Assembly: GCA_049969495.1 (NCBI GenBank)
Contig: JBMFOT010000003.1
Location: forward strand, 26,743 to 90,742
Source of the DNA: HRBIN16 sp049969495
Lineage (GTDB): Bacteria; Armatimonadota; HRBIN16
DNA: 64,000 bases
Reading direction: 5' to 3'
Position 1 is the stretch's first letter; the number at the start of each line of letters is the position of its first letter. Below are positions 1-7,085 of the stretch, one piece after another. A model generated the notes under the pieces. The model searched no databases. It was not told the origin of the DNA and was given only the letters and a program-made list of their open reading frames with translations. Made by a program: the position numbers and the translations under genes.

Positions 1-79
1 TGCCGTCCTTCCATAACGAGTCCGCCGGAACGCATCCACAAATCAACAGGATGATTAGCCCCATCACGAACGTTCGCAT
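1..79 (-). CDS. flgH: FlgH, flagellar L-ring lipoprotein (5' end only)
   Basis: Only the first 26 codons lie in the window. They read MRTFVMGLIILLICGC and then VPADSLWKDG. This is a lipoprotein signal with its lipobox Cys at residue 16, followed by the Ser-Leu-Trp triplet that FlgH proteins carry close to the mature N terminus. FlgH builds the outer-membrane L ring around the flagellar rod, so the cell should have an outer membrane. The ATG at 79 is preceded by a good GGAGG about 8 bases upstream and lies 15 bases after the flgA stop, which fits the usual flgF-flgG-flgA-flgH order. The identification rests on the motif and the context, because the body of the protein is outside the window. 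Confidence 0.7.
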   Translation of the reverse strand, partial: MRTFVMGLIILLICGCVPADSLWKDG

Positions 80-94
80 CGTTATACCTCCATC

Positions 95-1048
95 TCAGTG
101 CACGTCTACTGTGACCGTTTCCGCATCCGTCACAGTAGCCAGCAGGGTTTTGCGCGTGTCGGCGACCTGCACGCGGATGCGCGCGCCCACTTTACCGTCC
201 TGCAGGGCAACCGCGCCCGTCTCCACTACTGCCCCGCCCAGTCTGACCAGCAGATTCACATTCTGCCCGCGCCGCACGACAGCTGGCTCGTCCACCGCTG
301 AACGCTTGAGCGGCTGTCCGGTGGTGAGGGGACGGCAAGCAATTTTGCCGATGACCTCTGCAGGGTCGGTGAGCAAATCCGAGGCGTCCATATCGGTTGC
401 GATTCTCTGCACCGCCACAGATTCGGCATCTATCGCCTCGCCGGTGCGTATCGCCCGCCTGGCTACCAGCACCTCGCGCCACCGAACGACGTGCAGGCAC
501 ACGTTGAGCGTGATGGGTGAGGTTCCACTACAAGCTACCTTCACCGGAACCAGGTACAAGCCCGCTCCCAGCGCGCGGGGGGCGCCTGCCGTGACCTGCA
601 CCTCGTCGTTCGGCAGTGACAGATCGCGGGGCGGTGTGTTGCACACTATCTGTGCGTCATCTGGCAAAGATATCGCTTCGCGCAGCTCGTGGATAGCCGC
701 CTCTATCGCTTGCTGCGCCCGGAAGAGATACGTTTCTCGCCTCACCACGATTTTCTGTGGGGTGACGATATCAAACGCCTCCGGGCGAAAACCGTGCTGG
801 CGCAGGCGAGTGGCAATCTGCTCCGATGTCATGACGCGCTCCAGACCGGGCAGGGGAGAGGTACCCAGCACGACGCCTGCCAGCCGTGCCTGCGTTTGGG
901 CATCCACGCCTGTAAAGGTCGCCACGTCGCCGAGGGTGAACTGAGCGTTCTTCACGATGCTCAGGTCACGCAGCGCAATGCGCGGTTGCGGAGCGCACCA
1001 CGCGCTCGTTGCCACCCATGCCGCAATGGTCAGGATAGACAGTCTCAC
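95..1048 (-). CDS. flgA: FlgA, P-ring assembly chaperone
   Basis: 317 residues with an N-terminal signal peptide (MRLSILTIAAWVATSAWCA), so it is exported to the periplasm, where FlgA helps FlgI assemble into the flagellar P ring. The C-terminal half holds the SAF-type fold. The segment around residues 195-250 (VARRAIRTGEAIDAESV, then IGKIACRPLTTGQPLKRS) is the classic FlgA signature, in which a raised-energy start is followed by G-Q-P-L. The last 60 residues match the second beta-clip part (VRRGQNVNLLVRLGG). It is longer than the enterobacterial FlgA of about 220 residues because of an extra N-terminal region near residues 30-130. It lies between flgG (12 bases upstream) and flgH in one operon. 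Confidence 0.9.
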   Translation of the reverse strand: MRLSILTIAAWVATSAWCAPQPRIALRDLSIVKNAQFTLGDVATFTGVDAQTQARLAGVVLGTSPLPGLERVMTSEQIATRLRQHGFRPEAFDIVTPQKIVVRRETYLFRAQQAIEAAIHELREAISLPDDAQIVCNTPPRDLSLPNDEVQVTAGAPRALGAGLYLVPVKVACSGTSPITLNVCLHVVRWREVLVARRAIRTGEAIDAESVAVQRIATDMDASDLLTDPAEVIGKIACRPLTTGQPLKRSAVDEPAVVRRGQNVNLLVRLGGAVVETGAVALQDGKVGARIRVQVADTRKTLLATVTDAETVTVDVH

Positions 1049-1060
1049 CGGTTATCACCT

Positions 1061-1849
1061 CTATCGCCTCAGGTTGTTGGCGATGTTCAGCATCTCATCC
1101 GATGTCTGGATGGCTTTCGCGCTGATTTCGTAAGCACGCTGGGCGATAATCATCGCCACCATTTCATCCACTATCTGCACGTTGGACATTTCCAGCATGT
1201 TCTGGGCAACCGTGCCAAAGCCTTGCTCGCCGGGCGCGCCCTCTACCGGGTCGCCGGAGGCGGCAGTGGGTTTGTACAGGTTCTGCCCCAAATGCTGTAA
1301 GCCGCTGGGGTTGACAAAGCGCGCCAGCTGGATTTGTCCCACTTCATCGGGTGTTGTCTGCCCCGCACGTAACACCGATACCGTTCCGTCCTTACCGATG
1401 GTGATTGTCTGCGCATCCTGCGGGATGATGATTTCCGGTTCCAGAGGGTAGCCGTCAGAGGTCACCAGCCGCCCCTGAACGTCCAGCTTGAACGCGCCAT
1501 CACGAGTATATGCCACCGTACCGTCGGGCAGAAGCACTTTGAAGAAGCCGTCGCCCTCTATCGCCATGTCGGTAGGGTTGTCGGTCTTTTGCAGCGTGCC
1601 AGTGGTGAAGACGGTGGCGGTGGAAACCGGGCGCACGCCCAGTCCAACGCTTAACCCGGTAGGAACCTGCGCGCCTCGGGCGGCGGTAGTGCCCGCAGGG
1701 CGAAGCGTTTGATAGAGCAGGTCCTGAAAGTCCGCCCGGCTGCGCTTGAAGCCGACGGTGTTGACGTTGGCCAGGTTGTTGGCGATAACATCCAGATGCA
1801 ACTGCTGTGCTGCCATGCCGGTCGCCGATGTGAAAAGCGCCCGCATCAT
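1061..1849 (-). CDS. flgG: FlgG, flagellar distal rod protein
   Basis: 262 residues from the chosen ATG. The protein opens with MMRALFTSATGM and then the rod/hook signature region around IANNLANVNTVGFKRSR. It ends with the matching C-terminal helix (QIVDEMVAMIIAQRAYEIS, then AIQTSDEM). These two coiled-coil ends frame the FlgF/FlgG beta core (AIEGDGFFKV near residue 95). The distal rod links the basal body to the hook. The reading frame extends 9 bases upstream to a TTG, but GGAGGAGG sits about 10 bases before the ATG at 1849, so I start there. It is co-directional with flgF and flgA. Confidence 0.94.
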   Translation of the reverse strand: MMRALFTSATGMAAQQLHLDVIANNLANVNTVGFKRSRADFQDLLYQTLRPAGTTAARGAQVPTGLSVGLGVRPVSTATVFTTGTLQKTDNPTDMAIEGDGFFKVLLPDGTVAYTRDGAFKLDVQGRLVTSDGYPLEPEIIIPQDAQTITIGKDGTVSVLRAGQTTPDEVGQIQLARFVNPSGLQHLGQNLYKPTAASGDPVEGAPGEQGFGTVAQNMLEMSNVQIVDEMVAMIIAQRAYEISAKAIQTSDEMLNIANNLRR

Positions 1850-1919
1850 TTTCTGCAAACCTCCTCCGTACGTTTTGGGTCATCCCTTGTGCCCCCTCGG
1901 TCGGTCAGGGGCAATCATC

Positions 1920-1952
1920 GGCTTCCGTGCCTGGCGCACGCACGGTCCAGCC
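1920..1952. other. Hairpin between flgF and flgG
   Basis: GGCT-t-CCGTGC pairs with GCACGG-tc-AGCC across a 9-base loop. There is no T-run on either side, so it may act as an mRNA stability or processing element inside the flagellar operon rather than a terminator. Confidence 0.3.
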
Positions 1953-1964
1953 GAAAACCTCATG

Positions 1965-2699
1965 TTACACTTTACCGACATCGTTTACCGCTCTCTGCAG
2001 CGTTTCATCATGCGCCAGAACCGCGCGGTGCGACGCCTCGTAGGCACGCATCGCCACGATCATATCCACCATTGCCTGCACCACAGACACGTTGGAACGT
2101 TCCAGCGCACCTACCTGCAGGCTATACTGCTGCAGAGGCTGTGCGTTTCCCGCAAAGCGATTTGCGCCCTCTTTGGAAGCGTTCTGCAACTGCACAATAC
2201 GCAGGCGGTCTATCACTTGTCCGTTCGCCAGCACGTCACCGTTAGGCGCGATGGTCAGATGGGTGTTTGCGCTACGGATGATGCCTCGCATGCCCAGTAC
2301 CGGCATCCCGTCGGCGGTCGCCAGCGTGCCATCCGCCAACTGCCGAAATGCGCCGTCGCGCGTGTATCGCTCACCCTGCGGTGTGTTGATGGTGAAAAAG
2401 CCCTCACCATCGATGGCCACGTCCAGCGAACGCCCGGTGAGCGCAATCGCTCCGGGACGCAGGTCGGTTACCACTTCGTCTACCTCTGCGCCAAAGGAAA
2501 GCTTACCAACCTGCGGCGTTGGTGAACCTTTTGTCGGATCACGGTGTCGCCAGATTGCAGTATTCAGAGCGGTGCGAAACACTGCCTCATCCGCCTTGTA
2601 GCCGGTAGTATCGGCGTTGGCGAGGTTGTTGGCAATGGATTCATGTCGCACCTGCTGTGCCAGCATTCCCGACGCCGCAATGTACAGTCCGCGTAACAT
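1965..2699 (-). CDS. flgF: FlgF/FlgG-type flagellar proximal rod protein
   Basis: 244 residues from the ATG at 2699. The N terminus MLRGLYIAASGMLAQQ and the motif SIANNLANADTTGYKADEAV are the rod/hook family signature. The core has the AIDGEGFFTI strand, and the C terminus has the conserved AMRAYEASHRAVLAHDE helix. It is paralogous to flgG just downstream. As the upstream member it is most probably FlgF of the proximal rod, though FlgF and FlgG are hard to tell apart without alignment. The frame opens at a GTG at 2714, but AGGTGG lies 11 bases before the ATG at 2699 and that start matches the family. It probably heads the visible part of the operon. Confidence 0.88.
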   Translation of the reverse strand: MLRGLYIAASGMLAQQVRHESIANNLANADTTGYKADEAVFRTALNTAIWRHRDPTKGSPTPQVGKLSFGAEVDEVVTDLRPGAIALTGRSLDVAIDGEGFFTINTPQGERYTRDGAFRQLADGTLATADGMPVLGMRGIIRSANTHLTIAPNGDVLANGQVIDRLRIVQLQNASKEGANRFAGNAQPLQQYSLQVGALERSNVSVVQAMVDMIVAMRAYEASHRAVLAHDETLQRAVNDVGKV

Positions 2700-2793
2700 A
2701 GAGCCTTGTTCCACCTGTAAATCTCAAGTGCTGTGTGAGATACCGGTATGGATTATCGGCAATGGGTGCAGGGTTCTTTACGGGGGGCTATGT

Positions 2794-2799
2794 TATAAT
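2794..2799 (+). promoter_or_regulatory. Extended -10 promoter of the MFS gene
   Basis: TATAAT is preceded by TG-T, an extended -10. The -35 region is weak. The expected transcription start (about 2806) is only a few bases before the ATG at 2809, so the mRNA would be nearly leaderless. No Shine-Dalgarno is present. Confidence 0.6.
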
Positions 2800-2808
2800 G
2801 AAACCAAG

Positions 2809-4059
2809 ATGCTCTCACGACTGGCTGAAAAGGTAAACAGCGAGCGGATTATCGGTCGGGTACTCTCTCCGCAGGTTATTCCCGCGTACCGGTGGGATGC
2901 ACTGGCGGGTTTGCTGGGCGGTATCTACATGGGGGCGATTTTCCCCTTTGTGATGCGCATTGCCCGCGCCGACCTGCACGCCAGTCGCCTTGAAATCAGC
3001 CTGCTCACGGCTGCGCCCTTCATCGGTAGTCTGCTGGCCCCTCTATGGGCGCGGCAGATGGTGGGCAGGTCCAAAATGCCTTTTTGTGTGTACTCGTGGA
3101 CGTTTGCCCGTGCCCTGTTCTTCGGGATGTTTCTGGTCACCCAGGCGTGGCAGTTCGTGTTGTTAATCGGCACAGCGCAAATCATCGGCTCTATATCGGG
3201 CCCCGCCTACACCTCCTTGATGAAGGACATCTACCCTGACGAAGAGCGGGGCAGGGCGATGGGGCTGGTGCGCGTGGGGGCTTATAGCGCACTGCTTGCC
3301 GTCTCCTTTATCGCGGGACACCTGCTGGACTCGGGCGTGCCTTTCAAATGGGTTTTCTCTGTGGCGGCGATTATCGGCATTGCAGGAGCATGGTGTTTCA
3401 GCCGCGTGCCGGTGCGTGAGTCTTTTATACCGGTAGCCGAGCAAGAGCGCGTGTCCGCCTTCGGTTTTTGGTTGCAGACGGTGGCTATCCTGAAGCGGAA
3501 CAGAGGCTTTCGCTGGTTCGCTGCGTCGGTGATGACCTACGGCTTCGGCAACCTGGTGGCGTTTACTCTCTATCCGCTGTATCAGGTAGACCGCCTGCAC
3601 GTGACGAACACGCAAGTAGCCACCCTGACAAACGCGGCTTCTATTTCTTCAGTGATTGCCTTCGCTTACTGGGGACACTTTATGGACAGGCACGGTGCGT
3701 TGTGGACTGCGCTGGTGAATATCCTCATCCAGTGTCTGATGCCTGTGGTGTATCTGTTCTCCGGGGCGTGGTGGCATTTGATACCTGCAGCAATGGCGCA
3801 GGGCGTTGCCGGGGCAGGCATCGAACTGGCTTATCTGAACGTTATCCTTACCCTTTCGGAGGAGGGCAAAGAGGCACAGTATCAGGCGTTGCACAGCATG
3901 TTACTGGGTGTGCGGGGCACCATCGCGCCTTTTGTTGCGGTGCCCATTCTGCGCGCGCTTGGCTTCCATCTCAGCTTTGTGGCCTGTCTTTCGCTGATGG
4001 TGCTGGGTGCGTACATGCAGGCGGTGTCCCTGCACGCTTACCGACGGCGCGGCGTTTAG
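2809..4059 (+). CDS. Major facilitator superfamily transporter
   Basis: 416 residues with about 12 hydrophobic segments. The first half has the loop GRSKMPFCVYSW after helix 2, and YPDEERGRAMGLVRVG after helix 4 is a typical MFS charged loop. The middle loop (RVPVRESFIPVAEQERVSAF) divides the two six-helix halves, and FMDRHGALWT is the equivalent motif of the second half. The substrate cannot be predicted from sequence. The start is the ATG at 2809. Longer in-frame extensions run into the divergent flgF coding region and have no hydrophobic start. It is a single-gene unit with its own extended -10, and its stop overlaps the stop of the convergent miniprotein by 3 bases. Confidence 0.85.
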   Translation: MLSRLAEKVNSERIIGRVLSPQVIPAYRWDALAGLLGGIYMGAIFPFVMRIARADLHASRLEISLLTAAPFIGSLLAPLWARQMVGRSKMPFCVYSWTFARALFFGMFLVTQAWQFVLLIGTAQIIGSISGPAYTSLMKDIYPDEERGRAMGLVRVGAYSALLAVSFIAGHLLDSGVPFKWVFSVAAIIGIAGAWCFSRVPVRESFIPVAEQERVSAFGFWLQTVAILKRNRGFRWFAASVMTYGFGNLVAFTLYPLYQVDRLHVTNTQVATLTNAASISSVIAFAYWGHFMDRHGALWTALVNILIQCLMPVVYLFSGAWWHLIPAAMAQGVAGAGIELAYLNVILTLSEEGKEAQYQALHSMLLGVRGTIAPFVAVPILRALGFHLSFVACLSLMVLGAYMQAVSLHAYRRRGV

Positions 4060-4226
4060 GCGGCCTGGCGGTAGGTTTCTACGTCTTCTTCGGCGGTAGT
4101 CATGGGCAGCTCGACATCGTCCGGCATTTCCCATGCCTCCGAGTCGTATGGGTCAGGCTGTGCAATCATGACCAGTATCGTATAGAACGCGGTTGCCGCG
4201 ATGAGATACGCAAAGAAAGCCCACAT
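4056..4226 (-). CDS. 56-residue single-pass membrane miniprotein
   Basis: Reading leftwards from the ATG at 4226, the product is MWAFFAYLIAATAFYTILVM followed by an acidic tail (IAQPDPYDSEAWEMPDDVEL, then PMTTAEEDVETYRQAA). It has one clear transmembrane helix at residues 2-22 and a tail of about 34 residues with many Asp and Glu. GAGGTG lies about 9 bases before the ATG, so translation initiation looks real. I do not recognise a family. Its stop overlaps the stop of the MFS gene on the other strand. The layout resembles small membrane proteins that modulate transporters or oxidases, and the bd-like oxidase lies 330 bases away, but that link is only positional. Confidence 0.6.
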   Translation of the reverse strand: MWAFFAYLIAATAFYTILVMIAQPDPYDSEAWEMPDDVELPMTTAEEDVETYRQAA

Positions 4227-4317
4227 CCGTGTGTGTCACCTCGCTAAAGCGGTTTACACTCTCTATTTTCGGTTGTTGAGGGCATTTTTTGGAGAAGGAG
4301 GCGTTCGATGCGAGACA

Positions 4318-4340
4318 CCCCTCTCCTTGTAGGAGAGGGG
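4318..4340. repeat. Perfect 10-bp inverted repeat
   Basis: CCCCTCTCCT, loop TGT, then AGGAGAGGGG. It is followed by another G-rich block (CCGGGGGAGAGG). There is no T-run. It belongs by composition to the C-arm/G-arm palindromes also seen at 17006 and 31640. Confidence 0.6.
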
Positions 4341-4407
4341 CCGGGGGAGAGGTTTACCCAACACGGCGGGGGTGATTACGAACAGAGCAACCTGCTCGGT
4401 AAAATAA

Positions 4408-4433
4408 GCTACGGCTCGGCAGGAGCCTCCCTC
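4408..4433. repeat. Dispersed palindromic repeat, copy 1
   Basis: Read on the minus strand this is GAGGCTCCTGCCGAGCC then GTAGC. The same element is at 23026-23049 as GAGGCTTCTGCCGAGCC then GTTGC. The core GGCTC/GAGCC can fold into a small hairpin. The two copies lie about 18.6 kb apart, both in spacers. Confidence 0.55.
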
Positions 4434-4478
4434 TCACATTCCATTATGCAAGACCACCAGTAAGATACATTCCATCGG

Positions 4479-4508
4479 TTGACTTGCTTGCATTGAGGAT
4501 GTTATAAT
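4479..4508 (+). promoter_or_regulatory. Promoter of the bd-like oxidase operon
   Basis: TTGACT (4479-4484), an 18-base spacer, then TATAAT (4503-4508). This is a near-consensus vegetative promoter about 45 bases before the ATG at 4554. Confidence 0.75.
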
Positions 4509-4522
4509 GATAACGATTACGA
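4508..4522. promoter_or_regulatory. Fur-family-like operator over the oxidase promoter
   Basis: TGATAACGATTACGA matches the 7-1-7 Fur core TGATAATNATTATCA at 11 of 14 defined positions. It starts at the last base of the -10 and covers the expected transcription start, so a bound regulator would repress. The overlapping TTATAATGATAACGA also resembles a PerR box. Confidence 0.35.
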
Positions 4523-4553
4523 TTTCCATCTCAGTGGGAAGGAGATGTGAGCG

Positions 4554-5858
4554 ATGGAGTACCCATTCTGGGACGTTCCTCTGATAGGTGGCGGAATGCT
4601 CATCGGCATTATCGCCATCCTGCACGTGTTTGTCTCACACTTCGCCATTGGTGCGGGGCTGTTTCTGGTGCTGACTGAGCGCAAAGCACGTCGGGAGGGA
4701 GATACCGCTCTGTTAGGATACCTGCGGCGTCACAGCACCTTCTTCATCCTGGTGGTGCTGGTGTTCGGTGCGGTGAGCGGAGTGGGTATCTGGTGGACCA
4801 TCGGTCTGGTACATCCCACGGCTACCTCCGCGCTCATCCACATCTTCGTGTGGGCATGGGCAATCGAATGGGTGTTCTTCGTGATAGAGCTGCTGGCGGC
4901 GTTCATCTACTACTACGGTTGGAACCGCCTGGACGCCCGCACGCACGAAACGATAGGCTGGATTTACTTCGCGGGTGCGTGGTTGAGCCTGTTCATGATT
5001 AACGGCATCCTGACCTTTATGCTCAGCACCGGCAAGTGGCCGGAGACCCGTTCTATTGTGGATGCCTTCTTCAATCCCACCATGCTGCCCTCGCTGGTAG
5101 TGCGCACGGCGGTGACCATTGCGCTGGCGGGACTGTATGCCCTTATCACTGCCTCAGCGGAGGCGGATGAATCGCTGCGCGAAAAAGTGGTGAAGTACGC
5201 TTCCAAATGGGTGCTGGTGGGCATGACCATCATCCCGGTTGGCGGTATCTGGTACATCTCGCGCATCCCAGACCAGGCGCGAGAGATTTCGATGGGCGGC
5301 GCGCCGGTAGTGACGTTGTTCGCCGCAGCGAGCATCATCTTCTCCGCTTTCGTGTTCCTTGCCACACTGATCGGGCCGTTTCTGTTCCCAAGGCGGTTCC
5401 ATGTGACTTTCGCGTTCGTCATCGTCGCGCTGGGGTTGATTACTACCGGCGTGACCGAATGGGTGCGCGAGGCGGTGCGCAAACCCTATATCATCTATGA
5501 CTACATGTACTCCAACGCCATTCGCACCGCAGACGTACAGAAAGTCTGGGAGCAAGGCGTGCTCCATTCCGCTAGGTGGGCGCTGCTGAGCGAAGAGGAA
5601 AAGCGTGACCCGCTGAAGATGGGCGAAAAGGTGTTTCGCTTCCACTGTCAGTCGTGTCACACTGTCAATGGCTTCAACGGCATCAAGTTCGCAGTGAAAG
5701 GCTGGAAAAAGGACTTTCTGGACATCCAGATACAGAATCTGGATCAACTGAAAGGGTACATGCCGCCCTTCCTGGGCACCGATGAGGAACGCAAAGCGCT
5801 GGTGGAGTGGCTTTACAGTCTCAACAATCCGCCGCAGCAGACTGCGGCGCGTCCGTAG
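4554..5858 (+). CDS. CydA-like oxygen reductase subunit with fused cytochrome c
   Basis: 434 residues. Residues 1-310 are a polytopic CydA-type core. His24 (ILHVFVSHFAIGAG) sits where CydA has its high-spin haem ligand. AIEW/VIELL with Glu105 and Glu112, followed by YYGWNRL, matches the CydA Glu99/Glu107 region, and MINGILTFMLSTGKWP matches the next CydA block. REAVRKPYII replaces the usual GRQPW motif. After the last helix comes a soluble cytochrome c: CQSCH at 365-369 and a likely axial Met403 in GYMPPF. The enzyme probably reduces O2 and may take electrons from a periplasmic carrier through the fused haem c rather than directly from quinol. GGAAGGAG precedes the ATG. It shares an operon with the next gene. 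Known bd-superfamily branches with haem c exist, but the exact branch needs a tree. Confidence 0.8.
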   Translation: MEYPFWDVPLIGGGMLIGIIAILHVFVSHFAIGAGLFLVLTERKARREGDTALLGYLRRHSTFFILVVLVFGAVSGVGIWWTIGLVHPTATSALIHIFVWAWAIEWVFFVIELLAAFIYYYGWNRLDARTHETIGWIYFAGAWLSLFMINGILTFMLSTGKWPETRSIVDAFFNPTMLPSLVVRTAVTIALAGLYALITASAEADESLREKVVKYASKWVLVGMTIIPVGGIWYISRIPDQAREISMGGAPVVTLFAAASIIFSAFVFLATLIGPFLFPRRFHVTFAFVIVALGLITTGVTEWVREAVRKPYIIYDYMYSNAIRTADVQKVWEQGVLHSARWALLSEEEKRDPLKMGEKVFRFHCQSCHTVNGFNGIKFAVKGWKKDFLDIQIQNLDQLKGYMPPFLGTDEERKALVEWLYSLNNPPQQTAARP

Positions 5859-5876
5859 GGGAGGAGGTAGAAACAA

Positions 5877-6965
5877 ATGCCTGTTGTGGTTCCCCCGCCT
5901 GATCCGGCAGGACTGCCTGCTCCTGCCTGGTTACTGCAGATACTGCTGGTGTTCACGTTTATCCTGCACGTGCTGGCGATGAACCTGTTACTGGGTGGCA
6001 GTGTGGTGCTGGCGTTGAGCACCTGGCGCGCGAAGAGCAGCGAGTTCTGCGCGAAGCTCAGTCAGCGTCTGTCCAGAGCGTTGCCGGTTACCATGTCGTT
6101 GACCATCACGCTCGGTGTTGCACCTCTGCTGTTTGTGCAGGTGCTGTACGGTCAAGCCTTCTACACCGCCTCGGTGCTGATGGCATGGTTCTGGCTGTCG
6201 GTGGTACTGCTGGTGTTGCTGGCGTACTACGGATTGTATCTGGTGCAGTTCCGCCCGGAGTGGCTTGGCGCGAAGGCAGTCGTGGTCGCGTGGATGAGCG
6301 CGCTGTTCATTCTCGCCGTTGGCCTGCTGTTTACCCACAACGCTACCCTGAGCATCTCTCCGGCTAAATGGGCGCAGATGTACGCTGCCAGCGCATCGGG
6401 ATTGCACCTGAACTGGTCGGAACCGACGCTTATCCCGCGTTACCTGCACTTCGTGGTCGCCGCGTTTGCGGTGACGGGGTTGGGCATCATGCTACTGGCG
6501 GCAGGCTACAGGAAGAGCGATGCGGAGTGGTCTGCGGAAGCGACACGCTACGGCTTGCGCTGGTTCGTCGGCGCGACGGTGCTGCAGTTCGCCGTTGGGC
6601 TGTGGTTCCTGGTGAAGCTGCCGCAGGGCGTGATGATGAACTTCCTGGGGATGAACATGATAGATACCGTCGTGCTCTGGGCAGCAGTGGGGCTGGCGGT
6701 GCTGGCTTTGCTGGTGGCACAGCGCAGTGCGATAGGAGCAACGGTTCTGGTCGCGTTGACCATCACGCTGATGGCGGTGACGCGCCATCGCGTTCGGCAG
6801 ATGCTTCTGGGAGAGCACCTGAACGTGAACACCCTGCCGGTGAATCCCCAGTGGGCGATGTTCGTTATCTTTGCGGTGTTGCTGGTGATAGGGCTGGCGG
6901 TGGTGGGCTGGATGGCCTGGCAGTTCTTCAGAGCAAGCCAGCCTCAGCAAAGCACAACTGCGTAG
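5877..6965 (+). CDS. Second membrane subunit of the bd-like oxidase
   Basis: 362 residues with about nine hydrophobic helices and no signal peptide. The first helix carries FILHVLAMNLLLGGSV, a His in the same context as the haem-binding His of CydA-type proteins. A further conserved-looking block is LHLNWSEPTLIPRYLHF near residue 185. It has no CxxCH motif. It lies 18 bases after the cytochrome c-fused CydA-like gene, with GGAGG in between, and takes the place where cydB would be. It does not look like ordinary CydB; it looks more like a diverged CydA paralogue, as in bd-superfamily enzymes built from two CydA-like chains. Function is inferred from the operon. Confidence 0.6.
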   Translation: MPVVVPPPDPAGLPAPAWLLQILLVFTFILHVLAMNLLLGGSVVLALSTWRAKSSEFCAKLSQRLSRALPVTMSLTITLGVAPLLFVQVLYGQAFYTASVLMAWFWLSVVLLVLLAYYGLYLVQFRPEWLGAKAVVVAWMSALFILAVGLLFTHNATLSISPAKWAQMYAASASGLHLNWSEPTLIPRYLHFVVAAFAVTGLGIMLLAAGYRKSDAEWSAEATRYGLRWFVGATVLQFAVGLWFLVKLPQGVMMNFLGMNMIDTVVLWAAVGLAVLALLVAQRSAIGATVLVALTITLMAVTRHRVRQMLLGEHLNVNTLPVNPQWAMFVIFAVLLVIGLAVVGWMAWQFFRASQPQQSTTA

Positions 6966-6987
6966 CACACAAAGCGGTGACAAGGAG

Positions 6988-7014
6988 GGGGCGCGCTCCG
7001 TCGCGCCCCGTTTT
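6988..7014 (+). terminator. Intrinsic terminator after the oxidase operon
   Basis: GGGGCGCG, loop CTCCGT, CGCGCCCC, then GTTTTC. An 8-bp all-GC stem followed by a short T-run, 23 bases after the oxidase stop. Confidence 0.75.
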
Positions 7015-7085
7015 CATGATAACGGTTGCGTGAGAGATAAAGGTGCTGGTATCATTAATGTAGCCGGTTGCACCGGAGGGTAGCC

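Larger units (their letters stand above)
4227..4553. other. Intergenic spacer upstream of the bd-like oxidase
   Basis: 327 bases without a gene. It holds the ribosome-binding site of the miniprotein at its left end, a perfect 10-bp inverted repeat at 4318-4340, one copy of a dispersed palindromic repeat at 4408-4433, and the oxidase promoter with its overlapping operator-like site at 4479-4522. Confidence 0.6.

Noticed and set aside
7015..7085. Possible FMN riboswitch before ribBA
   Set aside because: The leader is only about 70 bases after a terminator and has no RFN-element sequence blocks.
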